From: Bacteroidota bacterium
GTDB taxonomy: Bacteria; Bacteroidota; Bacteroidia; Cytophagales; Cyclobacteriaceae
Length of the DNA stretch: 64,000 nt
Direction: 5' to 3'
NCBI GenBank assembly: GCA_016191555.1
Contig: JACPVX010000057.1
Location: forward strand, 62,001-126,000
Positions 32,961 through 42,558 of the stretch are shown here, piece by piece. The position numbers were made by a program, and so were the translations under genes. The first letter of the stretch is position 1; each line of letters starts with the position of its first letter. Under the pieces are notes generated by a model. It was given only the letters and a program-made list of their open reading frames with translations. It searched no databases and had not been told where the DNA came from.

Positions 32961-33976
32961 CCTTTGGCTGGTTTGATTCTATCTTTTTTCAATACGGGCA
33001 GTTGCACCGAAAACTTCTCTCCATCTTTTATTACTACTTTTTCGGAGGTAAAGAATTTGTAACGCTGATGAATGTTTTCCAACCCTACCCGAAAACTGAC
33101 CACCGGTTGTGTGGCATCTGTTTTGGTGTTGGTTACTAACAAATGCGTGTTGTCTTGCGCGCCAATGTACACCAGCAGTGGTTTGTCTTTGCTGATTTTG
33201 TTGTGCTTCACCGCATTCTCCACTAATAGCTGTAGCGTCATCGGAGGTACTACGCTATCCATCACATTTTGTGGGAGATTGACCTCCAGTTGTAAATGAT
33301 ATTCGTAGCGCACCTGTAATAAGAAATAGTATGACTTGACAAACTCTAATTCTTCCCGTAAGGAAACCAGCCGCTGCTTTTGGTGTGACAATACGTACCG
33401 AAACGTGTCGGCCATTCTGCGGATAAATTCTTCTGCTACACGCGTATCTTTGAAGAGTAAGGAAGAAACCGTGTTGAGGCAATTGAAAAGATAGTGTGGA
33501 CTAATTTGGCTCTTGAGTGATTCGAACTGTAACTCCAGTTGCCAGCGATCGGATCGCAGTTGCTCGGCTTGAATAACGGCATAGTGGTAATAAGAATAAA
33601 AGAGGCCGTAAAATATTTCATAGATAACAACTACAATTACAAAGACGATCACTAGCTTCAAAAGCTCTTCGGAGGTTAATGCAAACAGGAATTTTCCCGT
33701 AAGGCTAAGAAACAAAGCCATCACAATGAAGTTAGCGATTAGCCCCACCAGAAAGCGCATCATGAAATGTTCTTTCCAGTCCAGTAGCTTGTTAATGATT
33801 CGGTCAGTAGTTAAGAGAAGAACGCCAATAGCGTTGGTCAAAGCAATCAGCAAAAGATATCGTTTCCATGTGGTGCTAATGGGAGCCACCGACCCATTCT
33901 CACTATAATAGATAAAAAGAAAAAGTAAAATGCCCAGTCCGGTGCAGCTAGCGATGAGCAAGGCGTACTTCTTCAT
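32957..33976 (-). CDS. LytS-type sensor histidine kinase
   Basis: The 339-residue protein has four hydrophobic segments (about residues 4-24, 40-56, 74-100 and 107-128). A cytoplasmic His_kinase domain follows with phosphoacceptor H161 in SQISPHYLFNCLNTV. The HATPase N-box is LQLLVENAVKHNK, and a reduced C-terminal box is RVGLENIHQRY. It should phosphorylate the LytTR regulator two genes downstream. No extracellular sensor domain is present, so the signal is probably sensed within the membrane or through the co-encoded pseudokinase. It is the first gene of the three-gene unit. Confidence 0.9.
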   Translation of the reverse strand: MKKYALLIASCTGLGILLFLFIYYSENGSVAPISTTWKRYLLLIALTNAIGVLLLTTDRIINKLLDWKEHFMMRFLVGLIANFIVMALFLSLTGKFLFALTSEELLKLVIVFVIVVVIYEIFYGLFYSYYHYAVIQAEQLRSDRWQLELQFESLKSQISPHYLFNCLNTVSSLLFKDTRVAEEFIRRMADTFRYVLSHQKQRLVSLREELEFVKSYYFLLQVRYEYHLQLEVNLPQNVMDSVVPPMTLQLLVENAVKHNKISKDKPLLVYIGAQDNTHLLVTNTKTDATQPVVSFRVGLENIHQRYKFFTSEKVVIKDGEKFSVQLPVLKKDRIKPAKG

Positions 33977-34061
33977 TCGTGAAAACTTGTTACTGAATGG
34001 TTTGTGATCGCATGAAGATAAAAAAATTAATCCTCAATGCAATTGGTTTAGAAGTTAAGGA

Positions 34062-34098
34062 GAAACCGGAGCGCGGTGCTGTACGCTCCGGGTTTTTA
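34062..34098 (-). terminator. Intrinsic terminator after the SDHY-repeat gene
   Basis: On the minus strand CCGGAGCG-N10-CGCTCCGG forms a perfect 8-bp stem, flanked by an A-rich 5' side and TTTCT on the 3' side. It starts 9 bases after the stop codon at 34100. The plus-strand side has GTTTTTATTT and could also terminate in that direction. Confidence 0.65.
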
Positions 34099-34099
34099 T

Positions 34100-35518
34100 T
34101 TAGTCGATGGCACGCATGGCGCGGCCATAGTAGGTTTCAGATTCGATGCGCTTGGCAGCTGTACGATAGGCTTCTTTCAATGAAGAATCATTGATACCTT
34201 TCATTTTATACGCAACGTCAGTCAAAACCTCGGTGATGTAATGATCGGACTCGATGTGTGAGGTAGCTTGTAAAATGCTCATTAAGCTCTCTTTGGATAA
34301 ATTGGGACGCTCTAAGGCAGTTTGTAAAAACACGGACATGTAGTGGTCACTTTGATTTCCACTCATAGCGGCAATTAACTTTTGAAAGTTCTCGTCAGTC
34401 AGATTTTGACGTTTCACCAATTGATTGGCTACTTGTGTGATATAGTGATCCGATTCAATCGAACCGATTACTTCCATCGCACTGTTTAATACTTCGGGGG
34501 TCAGATTATTCTGCAAAAGATTGCCCATCACTTCACTCTTATAATGATCTGAATCAATATTTTTTACAGATTCCAATACTTTTTGAAATGCGGTAGCAGA
34601 TAATCCCGGCTTTGACAAAGCTTTATTGAGTACTACGCTACGATAATGATCAGACTCAATGGTTTGTGTAGTGTTGATCATTTCTGTGATCATTCCATCG
34701 GTGAGGTTATTTTGTTTCAGTAATACTTTTAGCACTTCAGTTTTGTAATGATCAGAATCCATTTTTCCCGTGGCAATCATAATGATACGCACATTTTCTA
34801 TAGTGGCGGGACCGCTATACAGAGCTTCGCGGATGACTTCTGTTTTATAATGATCAGATTCCATTTTTTGCGTAGCGGTAAACAGCGCCTCTGTAGCCAT
34901 TTTGTTTTGCAGGAACTTATCCATGCTGCCTTTCAAAAACTCGGCGAGGTAATGGTCGGAGTCTATGGTACTTGAAATCCCGGAGGCGATCATTCCGTAA
35001 TCGGTGACAGGGATATTTAACTTCATGAGAAGTCCGGCATAGTGTGCTTTTACATGGTCACTCTCCAATCGCTTGATTTCGTTTACCACGGCCACCGCAC
35101 CGCCCTGGCGAAAGAATCGATTTACTCGACTTTCTGCACCGATGGTAGTGGTACGCACCAATTCAGGTAGCACTTCCGAAAGCCATTTGCGTCCTTCAGG
35201 TTCAAAAGCAACAAGGGTACGACCTTCGTAGTACTCACGCTTCAAGCCGTTGCCTTGTGGAGTAATTACGATAGAGCGTTTGTTGCCAAATACCGTTTTG
35301 GTAATTTCTAAATAACCATCAGCCGACATGCTTTTTACGTCTAAGTCATTGTCGGTGAGTTCTACTTTACCACGCGTTTCTACATTAAAGCTGGTGAGGC
35401 CGGTGGAATGCTTGTAGACGGTTTTTCCGTTGAACGAAGAATTGGAAGAGTAAATGCCGATCTGTCCCCACACGGTGGACGATACAACAAGGGCGAGCGA
35501 AAGTAGATAAGCCTTCAT
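34100..35518 (-). CDS. Secreted protein with about ten SDHY-motif helical repeats
   Basis: The start is ATG 35518 (MKAYLLSLALVVSSTVWGQ), which opens a clear signal peptide; the track ORF adds eight codons. After an N-terminal beta-rich part (about residues 20-140), the rest is a run of about ten repeats of roughly 34-37 residues. Each carries [ED]SDHY followed by a hydrophobic helix: SDHYKTEV twice, then SDHYRSVV, SDHYKSEV, SDHYITQV, SDHYMSVF and SDHYITEV. Degenerate first (SDHVKAHY) and last (SETYYGRA) copies bracket the run. The layout is that of an alpha-solenoid. Similar SDY/SDHY repeats occur in secreted proteins and in M56/BlaR1-type sensors, where their role is not established. The function is probably periplasmic protein binding. 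A terminator follows. Confidence 0.8.
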   Translation of the reverse strand: MKAYLLSLALVVSSTVWGQIGIYSSNSSFNGKTVYKHSTGLTSFNVETRGKVELTDNDLDVKSMSADGYLEITKTVFGNKRSIVITPQGNGLKREYYEGRTLVAFEPEGRKWLSEVLPELVRTTTIGAESRVNRFFRQGGAVAVVNEIKRLESDHVKAHYAGLLMKLNIPVTDYGMIASGISSTIDSDHYLAEFLKGSMDKFLQNKMATEALFTATQKMESDHYKTEVIREALYSGPATIENVRIIMIATGKMDSDHYKTEVLKVLLKQNNLTDGMITEMINTTQTIESDHYRSVVLNKALSKPGLSATAFQKVLESVKNIDSDHYKSEVMGNLLQNNLTPEVLNSAMEVIGSIESDHYITQVANQLVKRQNLTDENFQKLIAAMSGNQSDHYMSVFLQTALERPNLSKESLMSILQATSHIESDHYITEVLTDVAYKMKGINDSSLKEAYRTAAKRIESETYYGRAMRAID

Positions 35519-35634
35519 AGGAATAGATATTTGAACTACCATACGGCAAAAGTGAGGCTTAGATGCCTGTCCGTCAAGTCAAATGACATGAGTTGTAGGA
35601 CAGGTGTAGTGAATTGCGGGAGTGATGAACCGTT

Positions 35635-37434
35635 CTATTCTTTTGGCTCAGAATTTCCTACTTCCACATGTTCTCGGATTTTCAAAGCTGCCGCATCGCC
35701 TATCACTTCTTTCAATTCTTCCAAAGAAGCTTCTTTGATTTTTTTGAAGGACTTAAAGTGAGCTAGTAGTTTATCGGCTGTCTTTTTGCCAATGCCAGGA
35801 ATGTTTTCCAACTCTGTAACAAAGGTGGAATTGCTGCGCTTCAGTCGGTGGAAGGTAATGCCAAAACGGTGTGCCTCATCGCGGATGCGTTGAATCAACA
35901 TTAAGCCAGGCGATTTTTTGCTGATCAAAAGCGGTAATGGATCTTCCGGATAATAAATTTCTTCCAATCGCTTGGCGATGCCAACAATCGGGATTTTGCC
36001 ATACAATCCCAACTCCTGCAACGCCTCACACGCGCTGCTCAATTGGCCTTTGCCACCGTCCACAATGATCAAGTGCGGATATTCGCCTTGCTCTTCCATG
36101 ATGCGCTTGTAACGCCTTCCCACAATCTCTTTCATCGAAGCAAAGTCGTTGGGGCCTACAACTGTTTTGATATTGAAATGGCGATAGCCTTTTTTATCCG
36201 GTTTGCCATCCACAAAACGCACCATCGAAGCAACGGGATTGGTTCCTTGAAAATTGGAGTTATCGAAGCACTCAATGATTTTTGGATATTGAATCAGTCG
36301 AAGGTTTTCTTGTAAGATGTGGAGTACTTCATTCTTTTTGGTTTTGCGCTCTTCCTGATTGATTTCTCGTTCGCGCTTCAAATACAACGCATTCTTCAAT
36401 GAGAGATCGACCAGTTTCTTTTTATCGCCAATGATCGGCACTACATTTTCAAAAGCTTCCGACTTCACACTCAAAGCTACGTTGGTATAAACTTCCGGAT
36501 TGTTACTGTGGTATTCGGTGCGCAATTCTTCCACGGCCAAACTCAAAATCTCGTCATCCGATTCATCGAGTTTTTTTTTGATCTCCAGATTTTTAGAAAA
36601 GATGATAGAGCCTTCTTTGATTTGCAGATAGTTGATGTAGGCAAAGGTTTCGCTGCTGGCGATAGTCACCACATCAATGTCGGTGAGTTTACGATTCACC
36701 ACCAGCGACTTGCTCTGGAAGTTTTCGAGTTTCTCTAATTTGAATTTGTAGAAAGCCGCTTTTTCAAACTCTAATTTCTCAGCCGCCTGTTTCATCTGAT
36801 CGGCAAAATAATCTTCGACAATGCTGAGGTTGCCTTTCAAAATGTATCGGGCTTGCGCGATTTCTTCTAAGTAAGCCTGCTCTTCTTGTTTACCCTCACA
36901 AGGACCCTTGCAATTACCGATATGAAACTCCAGACAAACTTTGAATTTTTTCTCTTCGATGTTTTCTGCGGAAAGCAACAACGAACACGTGCGGATGGAA
37001 TACAATTGTCTGACTAATTCCAACACACTATTCATGGAGCCAACGCTTGAGTAGGGACCAAAATATTCGCCTTGCTTCGGAATGTATTTGCGGGTGGAGA
37101 TAATTCGCGGAAAGCGTTCTTTTAAAATGCAGAGGTACGGAAACGTTTTGTCATCCTTCAGCAAGATGTTGTACTTCGGCTGATTCTGTTTGATGAGATT
37201 GTTCTCGAGCAGCAGCGCATCGAATTCGGTGTTGGCCAACGTAAACTCCATTCTATGGATTTCAGATACCAACTTTTCGGTTTTACGATTGTATTGCGAT
37301 TGCTTGTTGAAGTAGCTGCTCACACGCTTCTTCAAGCTTTTGGCTTTGCCTACATAGATCAATACATCTTCTTTATTGTAATACCGATAAACACCGGGGG
37401 AATCGGGCAGCGAAGCAACTTGATCTTTTAGCAT
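35635..37434 (-). CDS. uvrC: UvrABC system protein C
   Basis: The 599-residue protein is the incision subunit of nucleotide excision repair. It has the N-terminal GIY-YIG nuclease (PGVYRYYNKEDVLIYVGKAKSLKKRVSSYF, about residues 13-42), which cuts 3' of the lesion. A cysteine group (CLEFHIGNCKGPCEG) and the UVR motif (MKQAAEKLEFEKAAFYKFKLEKLE), which binds UvrB, come next. The RNase H-like nuclease has IECFDNSNFQGT, RHFNIKTVVGPNDFASMKE and LIIVDGGKGQLSSA, and helix-hairpin-helix motifs lie at the end (LENIPGIGKKTADKLLAHF). The length is normal. A perfect -7 element lies just ahead of the start codon. Confidence 0.97.
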   Translation of the reverse strand: MLKDQVASLPDSPGVYRYYNKEDVLIYVGKAKSLKKRVSSYFNKQSQYNRKTEKLVSEIHRMEFTLANTEFDALLLENNLIKQNQPKYNILLKDDKTFPYLCILKERFPRIISTRKYIPKQGEYFGPYSSVGSMNSVLELVRQLYSIRTCSLLLSAENIEEKKFKVCLEFHIGNCKGPCEGKQEEQAYLEEIAQARYILKGNLSIVEDYFADQMKQAAEKLEFEKAAFYKFKLEKLENFQSKSLVVNRKLTDIDVVTIASSETFAYINYLQIKEGSIIFSKNLEIKKKLDESDDEILSLAVEELRTEYHSNNPEVYTNVALSVKSEAFENVVPIIGDKKKLVDLSLKNALYLKREREINQEERKTKKNEVLHILQENLRLIQYPKIIECFDNSNFQGTNPVASMVRFVDGKPDKKGYRHFNIKTVVGPNDFASMKEIVGRRYKRIMEEQGEYPHLIIVDGGKGQLSSACEALQELGLYGKIPIVGIAKRLEEIYYPEDPLPLLISKKSPGLMLIQRIRDEAHRFGITFHRLKRSNSTFVTELENIPGIGKKTADKLLAHFKSFKKIKEASLEELKEVIGDAAALKIREHVEVGNSEPKE

Positions 37435-37444
37435 GTGTGTGGTG

Positions 37445-37452
37445 CAAACGTA
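37445..37452 (-). promoter_or_regulatory. Candidate -7 element of uvrC
   Basis: On the minus strand TACGTTTG matches TAnnTTTG exactly, 10 bases ahead of the uvrC start codon. No clear -33 TTTG was seen. If used, the mRNA leader would be only a few bases long. Confidence 0.4.
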
Positions 37453-37471
37453 AAGGTCTGCACTTTAGCTC

Positions 37472-39814
37472 CTAATTTTTAATATCCCACTCTTCTTCGT
37501 CCTGCACTTTGACCGAATCTGACACTTGTGTGAATTTACCGCAGTCAAACGAAACGTCTACACCATTGGATGGACGTTTGAAATATCCTTTGGCAACACC
37601 CGTTTTAGGATCGGAGTATGTCTTGACCATGTACTTATCCCAAATAGGTCGGGCGGTGCGGCTACCTTGTCCGAAATCCCATGAAGGAAAATGCACAGCA
37701 CGCTCATCGCCACCTACCCACACACCTGTTACTAAATTATGTGTTGCACCCATGTACCAGCCGTCCGATGCATCGTTGGTGGTTCCGGTTTTTCCACCCA
37801 CTTCGTTGTCTTGTAATATAATGGGACTCAGTCCACGCGAAGAGCCACCCTGTTCTTCCACGCCACCTTTCAACATGTAAATCATGCGGTAGGCAGTTTG
37901 TTCATCGATCGCTTGCTTGGTTTTAGGAACAAAGTTTTCAATGACGTTGCCATTTTTATCTTCAATGCGTGAGATGAAGAATGGTTGTGTGTTGATACCA
38001 CCATTCACGAAAGTGCTGTAAGCGCCCACCATTTCAAACAATGATACATCACTGGTTCCCAAACACAATGATGGCACAGCATCTAAATGACTTTCAATAC
38101 CCATGCGGTGAGCAAACTCTACTACATTCTCTTCACCGAGTTCTTTCATGAGTTGTGCCGAAATAGCATTGACCGATTGCGCCATTGCCTGGCGAATCGT
38201 CATGGATTTCCCCGAGCCGCGTGTTCCATTGGAGTTCATCGGGTACCAATCTGGTTGGCCCGGCAGGGAAAACTGAGGTGAAATATCTTTCATCACGTGG
38301 CAAGGCGAATAATTATTTTCAATTGCCAAGCCATAGATAAATGCTTTGAACGTAGAGCCCGGCTGGCGCTTACCCTGGCGCACGTGATCGAACTTAAAAT
38401 ACTTATGATTAAAACCACCCACCCATGCTTTGATGTGACCTGTGTTCGGATCCATGGACATCAAGCCAGTTTGTAAAAAGCGTTTGTAGTAATTGAGTGA
38501 ATCGAAACAGCTGAAGGTGGTATCACGCTCTCCATTCCACGTGAAGATGGTCATTGGCTTTTTCAGCTTGAGCATAATTTTCAGCGAGTCTGAGTCTTCG
38601 CCATATTTCTCCACATACATTTTGTAGGCATCGCTTTGTTTAATGCGTTTTTGTAAGAAGTCTTTAATCTCCACTCCGTTTTCATCTACCCAAGGGTTGC
38701 GGTTTCTTCTCTTCCACTCGCTGAAAAACTTGGTCTGCAAATCTTTCATGTGTTCGCTCACCGCTTCTTCGGCATACTTTTGCAAACGGCTGTCGATGGT
38801 AGTATAAATTTTTAAACCGGAATTGTAGAGATCAATTCCTTTGTCGTTGCAATATTTGGTCAGGTAATTTTGGAGTACCGTGCGAAAATACGTGGCTAAT
38901 CCTTCGTTTTGATTTTGGACGTTGTAGGTCAACTCAATCGGTAGCGACTTTATCGAATCGAATTGCGCTCTGGTTTTTATCTTATAGCCTTTCTTGTAGA
39001 TTTTATACAATACTTCATTTCTCACTTTAGTGGCATTATTTGGATTCCGCTTCGGATTGAAAAACGAAGGTGCTTGCAACATACCTACCAACACGGCTGA
39101 TTCTTGCAGGTTGAGACTATCCGGACTTTTATTGAAATAGGTTTCTGCCGCTACTTTGATTCCGAAACTATTGCTGCTGAAATCGCACGTATTTAAATAC
39201 ATCGCGATGATTTCCTTCTTGGTAAAATTCTCTTCGAGGTTAACAGCAATGATCCACTCTTTTGTTTTTTGAATGATCCTGCGGGGATATTTTCCGAGTT
39301 TGGCCAGTGTTCCATCCAAACCTTTTTCCGGGTTGATGGTGTATAGATTTTTGGCCAACTGTTGGGTGATCGTACTGCCACCACCGGCTGGGTTGAAAGT
39401 AAGTAGTCCTTTAATCACTCGGAAGAATGCAGGAAGATCTAATCCGGAGTGCTCGTAGAACCGATGATCTTCGGAAATCAACAATGTATTCACCAAATCA
39501 TCCGACAATTCTTCATAATGAACCTGGCTGCGGTTGAAGCGAAAATATCTCCCCAACGAAACGCCATCTGCTGAGAGAATCTCAGAGGATAAATCGTTAT
39601 CCGGATTTTCAATTTCTGCCAAGCTGGGCATTCCCCCGAATAAACCAAACAAGTCTACTTTTACACTCAAGATGTAAAGCGGCAAGCCCAGCATGAAGCA
39701 CAGGAATAAAATCCAGATGTACTTAATGGCCTTGGGTATCCAGGTCTTTTTTACCCGAAGGAATTTACTGACTTTGCTTTTGATAGTTCCGGTCGAAGAA
39801 GGTGAGGTACTCAT
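37472..39814 (-). CDS. Penicillin-binding protein 1A (bifunctional transglycosylase/transpeptidase)
   Basis: The 780-residue protein has a short cytoplasmic tail, one membrane helix (about residues 30-50), then a GT51 glycosyltransferase domain. Its signatures are LISEDHRFYEHSGLD, GGGSTITQQLAKNLY and MYLNTCDFSSNSFGIKVAAETYF. The transpeptidase domain carries GSTFK (active-site serine), SVN and KTGTTND in the standard order. It polymerises and cross-links peptidoglycan in the periplasm. Its first 50 bases overlap the end of the porW/sprE gene in another frame, which points to translational coupling or a slightly later start. No later methionine precedes the membrane helix, so the track start is kept. 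Confidence 0.93.
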   Translation of the reverse strand: MSTSPSSTGTIKSKVSKFLRVKKTWIPKAIKYIWILFLCFMLGLPLYILSVKVDLFGLFGGMPSLAEIENPDNDLSSEILSADGVSLGRYFRFNRSQVHYEELSDDLVNTLLISEDHRFYEHSGLDLPAFFRVIKGLLTFNPAGGGSTITQQLAKNLYTINPEKGLDGTLAKLGKYPRRIIQKTKEWIIAVNLEENFTKKEIIAMYLNTCDFSSNSFGIKVAAETYFNKSPDSLNLQESAVLVGMLQAPSFFNPKRNPNNATKVRNEVLYKIYKKGYKIKTRAQFDSIKSLPIELTYNVQNQNEGLATYFRTVLQNYLTKYCNDKGIDLYNSGLKIYTTIDSRLQKYAEEAVSEHMKDLQTKFFSEWKRRNRNPWVDENGVEIKDFLQKRIKQSDAYKMYVEKYGEDSDSLKIMLKLKKPMTIFTWNGERDTTFSCFDSLNYYKRFLQTGLMSMDPNTGHIKAWVGGFNHKYFKFDHVRQGKRQPGSTFKAFIYGLAIENNYSPCHVMKDISPQFSLPGQPDWYPMNSNGTRGSGKSMTIRQAMAQSVNAISAQLMKELGEENVVEFAHRMGIESHLDAVPSLCLGTSDVSLFEMVGAYSTFVNGGINTQPFFISRIEDKNGNVIENFVPKTKQAIDEQTAYRMIYMLKGGVEEQGGSSRGLSPIILQDNEVGGKTGTTNDASDGWYMGATHNLVTGVWVGGDERAVHFPSWDFGQGSRTARPIWDKYMVKTYSDPKTGVAKGYFKRPSNGVDVSFDCGKFTQVSDSVKVQDEEEWDIKN

Positions 39815-42353
39815 CCAGCGCTTTGGTTCTGTAAAAAGTTTGGAAATTATCTTTGGTAATTACAAAATTATAGAATTTATAATTGGAAAACGGCTTTGCG
39901 TTGGATAGTTGAGCGAGAAATTTGTCAAAATAACTTAAGGCGCTTTCGCGATCAGCAAATTCCACGGTCATAGTAAGCGTTTTATCATCCGTCAAGGCCA
40001 GATTGCTGGTGGTTAACTTTAAATTTTTCCACTGGCCTGCATTGAATTTATCCAGTGCATCGGCCACCGGATTGGTAATCCGATCGCTATTGTTGTAAAC
40101 GGTCACGAAATAGTGCGGCCCCGTAGTGGTGGTACTGTATTGAATACCCTTCGCTCTTTCGAGTTTATCCAACAGCGCTTTGGACGAAGCGAGTAATTCC
40201 TCTGCGTATGCTTTCATTGGTTCGGCAGGGTATTTTTTGATAAAACCCTCCAACTCAAATTGATACTTGGCCACATCTTCGGTGCGTCCTACAATCAATA
40301 CTTTCAATAGATCTAGCTGAGGTGTGAAATTGGTTTCTCCCACTTGAAGCGCTTGATCTATTTTATCTTGCGCGGCCCGCAAATTGTTCTTTTGAAAAAG
40401 AGCATAGGCTTCTTTGTAAATCAGCTTTTGCTTTTCAGCCGCTACGCTGGTTTCTTTTAAGTAGTTTGGATTGATCAGAATCTTTGCGAAAGTAGAATTT
40501 GGATGTTCGAGGTTTAACCGATCAGCATACATGGCTGCCTTCACCAGATCGGTCTCCTGATAGATGAGATACAACTTGTAAAGCGATTCTGGTTCGAGTT
40601 CTGACTCCGGAAAACGATCCAACAACTTTTGATATGATTCGGCCGCATTCAACCGATCTTCCAAATTGAAATAATACAAATCGCCTAATTTAAAATACGC
40701 ATCTTCGATTTTGGCCAGTAACTCACTTTTCTGTTTTTCGGTGTAGGGCAGTGATTTTAAAACTTTACCGGCTTCATCTACTTTGGCTACAGGCGCACTT
40801 TCGGCTACCACGGTGGGTTTGGTAACTACTTCTGCCGGTTTGGTTTCTGCTACCGGACGATCAATGATGACGTTCGATTTGTTCGATCGTCTCCAATTGT
40901 CTTCTAAAGGAATGCTTCCCCAGATGCGTTGAAACTCGGTTTGCCCGGATGCTACCAACGAGCTATTTCCAAAATACCAATCGCTGGTGGTAGTGGACTC
41001 ATTATTATTGAATGCTGAATTTTGATTGGTGGAAGAACCCGAGCCGGACTCACTTCTCTTTTTTCTCTTTTTCGCGGAGGCGATTTTCTTATCACGGGCA
41101 GCGAAGGCCGAATCTAATTGCTTGCGCAGCAAAGATGTGTCCATAGCCGCTAGTCGCAGCAGACTATCATTGAGGGTAATGGTTTCGGTGTAGGTTACAA
41201 ATTGACCCAACACTTCTTGTCGTTTTTTAATCGCATTGTAGTTTTCAAACTCTTTGGGCAGCGTCATGATGGCACTATCGTAATACAATTTTGCCTGTGA
41301 GTATTTCTTCAACGAGTCGAAGTTGAGTTGACCTACTCGTAAGAACGACTGCCCTTGTATGCGCTTGCTGGTACCCGCATGGGCAGCGAGTTTGTACTTG
41401 GCAATGGCTTCAGGTACCAAACCCTGCTTGCGTTCAAACTCGCCATATTCAAAATAGATTTTGTCTTTGAATTCTTGATTCTTGGCATCGGCCAATAGTT
41501 TTTCAAATTGCTTGCGCACTAATTTTGAGTCGCGCTTGTCTTGAATATTGGCTACTTGCGCCATGTTCAGCCGCGCATAAAAATCAATTTCATATTCCGG
41601 ATTCGTGGTGAGGCACTTGCGGTAAAAATTATATGCTTCAGCATTGAAGCCCAGCTTTTGATAAACCTGTCCGATAATAAAATAGATTCGCCCTTTGCGG
41701 TCTTTACGAACGAGCAAAGAATCGGCCATGGAAAGGTTATACACCATATTATTATAATCATGGCGTAGTTGGTAGAGATACGCTTTTTCGAGATACAGTT
41801 TTTTAGCATTCTCTTTCGTCAGTTTTTCTTTTTCCAGAAAGCGAAACACTTCGTCAGCGCGATCATAGTCGCCTTGTTCGGTAAAGGTGCGCAGCAGATG
41901 CAACAACGCGGTGTGCCGTGTATCGGGTGAAGGGCTTTTGGTGTTTACAAATTTGAAGGTGAGAATAGCATTTTGAAAATCGCAGGCGTAGAGCCGTGCC
42001 AACCCCACCATAATATAATTGTCATCTACCCATTTGCTGTTGGGGTGACGCTGAATGGAGATGGACGCCATCTTAATAATTTCCTCGGTATCTTTTACGT
42101 ACGTCTTCGCATTCGTAGTGTCGAGTCCGGCAAAGAGGCGCAAAATTTCGGTGGGGTCGTCATCCAGCGTTTTAGTGATGAGCTTTTCTACTTCTACGGC
42201 TTTTTCGCGCGCGTAGTAGTAGCCGTTGTAATGAGCCGTTACGTTATGAAAAACTTTGCTCGTAATGGTATTTTGTTCTACTGAGCAGCCAGCGAAAAAA
42301 AGAATGGCGCAAAACATCACTGCGGTTTTGTAAAACCACTGCGAGCGATCCAT
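39765..42353 (-). CDS. Type IX secretion system lipoprotein PorW/SprE
   Basis: With the start at MDRSQW (42353) the protein has an ideal lipoprotein signal with lipobox FFAGC (C23). The track start is 11 codons earlier. The roughly 860-residue product has the sequence style of PorW/SprE: HNVTAHYNGYYYAREKAVEVEKLI near the N-terminus, then many tetratricopeptide repeats through about residue 380. A serine-rich linker comes next, further TPRs, and a terminal domain with HYFVTVYNNSDRITNPV and a C-terminal SNYKFYNFVITKDNFQTFY. In Flavobacterium and Porphyromonas this lipoprotein is needed for type IX secretion and, where present, gliding. It overlaps the PBP1A gene by 50 bp. Its length fits SprE better than the shorter Porphyromonas PorW. 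Confidence 0.88.
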   Translation of the reverse strand: MDRSQWFYKTAVMFCAILFFAGCSVEQNTITSKVFHNVTAHYNGYYYAREKAVEVEKLITKTLDDDPTEILRLFAGLDTTNAKTYVKDTEEIIKMASISIQRHPNSKWVDDNYIMVGLARLYACDFQNAILTFKFVNTKSPSPDTRHTALLHLLRTFTEQGDYDRADEVFRFLEKEKLTKENAKKLYLEKAYLYQLRHDYNNMVYNLSMADSLLVRKDRKGRIYFIIGQVYQKLGFNAEAYNFYRKCLTTNPEYEIDFYARLNMAQVANIQDKRDSKLVRKQFEKLLADAKNQEFKDKIYFEYGEFERKQGLVPEAIAKYKLAAHAGTSKRIQGQSFLRVGQLNFDSLKKYSQAKLYYDSAIMTLPKEFENYNAIKKRQEVLGQFVTYTETITLNDSLLRLAAMDTSLLRKQLDSAFAARDKKIASAKKRKKRSESGSGSSTNQNSAFNNNESTTTSDWYFGNSSLVASGQTEFQRIWGSIPLEDNWRRSNKSNVIIDRPVAETKPAEVVTKPTVVAESAPVAKVDEAGKVLKSLPYTEKQKSELLAKIEDAYFKLGDLYYFNLEDRLNAAESYQKLLDRFPESELEPESLYKLYLIYQETDLVKAAMYADRLNLEHPNSTFAKILINPNYLKETSVAAEKQKLIYKEAYALFQKNNLRAAQDKIDQALQVGETNFTPQLDLLKVLIVGRTEDVAKYQFELEGFIKKYPAEPMKAYAEELLASSKALLDKLERAKGIQYSTTTTGPHYFVTVYNNSDRITNPVADALDKFNAGQWKNLKLTTSNLALTDDKTLTMTVEFADRESALSYFDKFLAQLSNAKPFSNYKFYNFVITKDNFQTFYRTKALDEYLTFFDRNYQKQSQ

Positions 42354-42558
42354 CCACTTGAGCCTGGAATTAGGTAAAACGGTCATTAACGCACTATAAC
42401 GAGAAACAATTCTAACTTAGTATAAATCGAAGTCCACACACACATCTGTAAAAGTAAAAAACACCGAGCAATAAATAAGCTGTTGATAAGCGGGTTAACC
42501 GGGCCTAAGGTGGTTCGCCCGCAGATTTGGCATTACCACCCAGACTTATTGCAATGAA

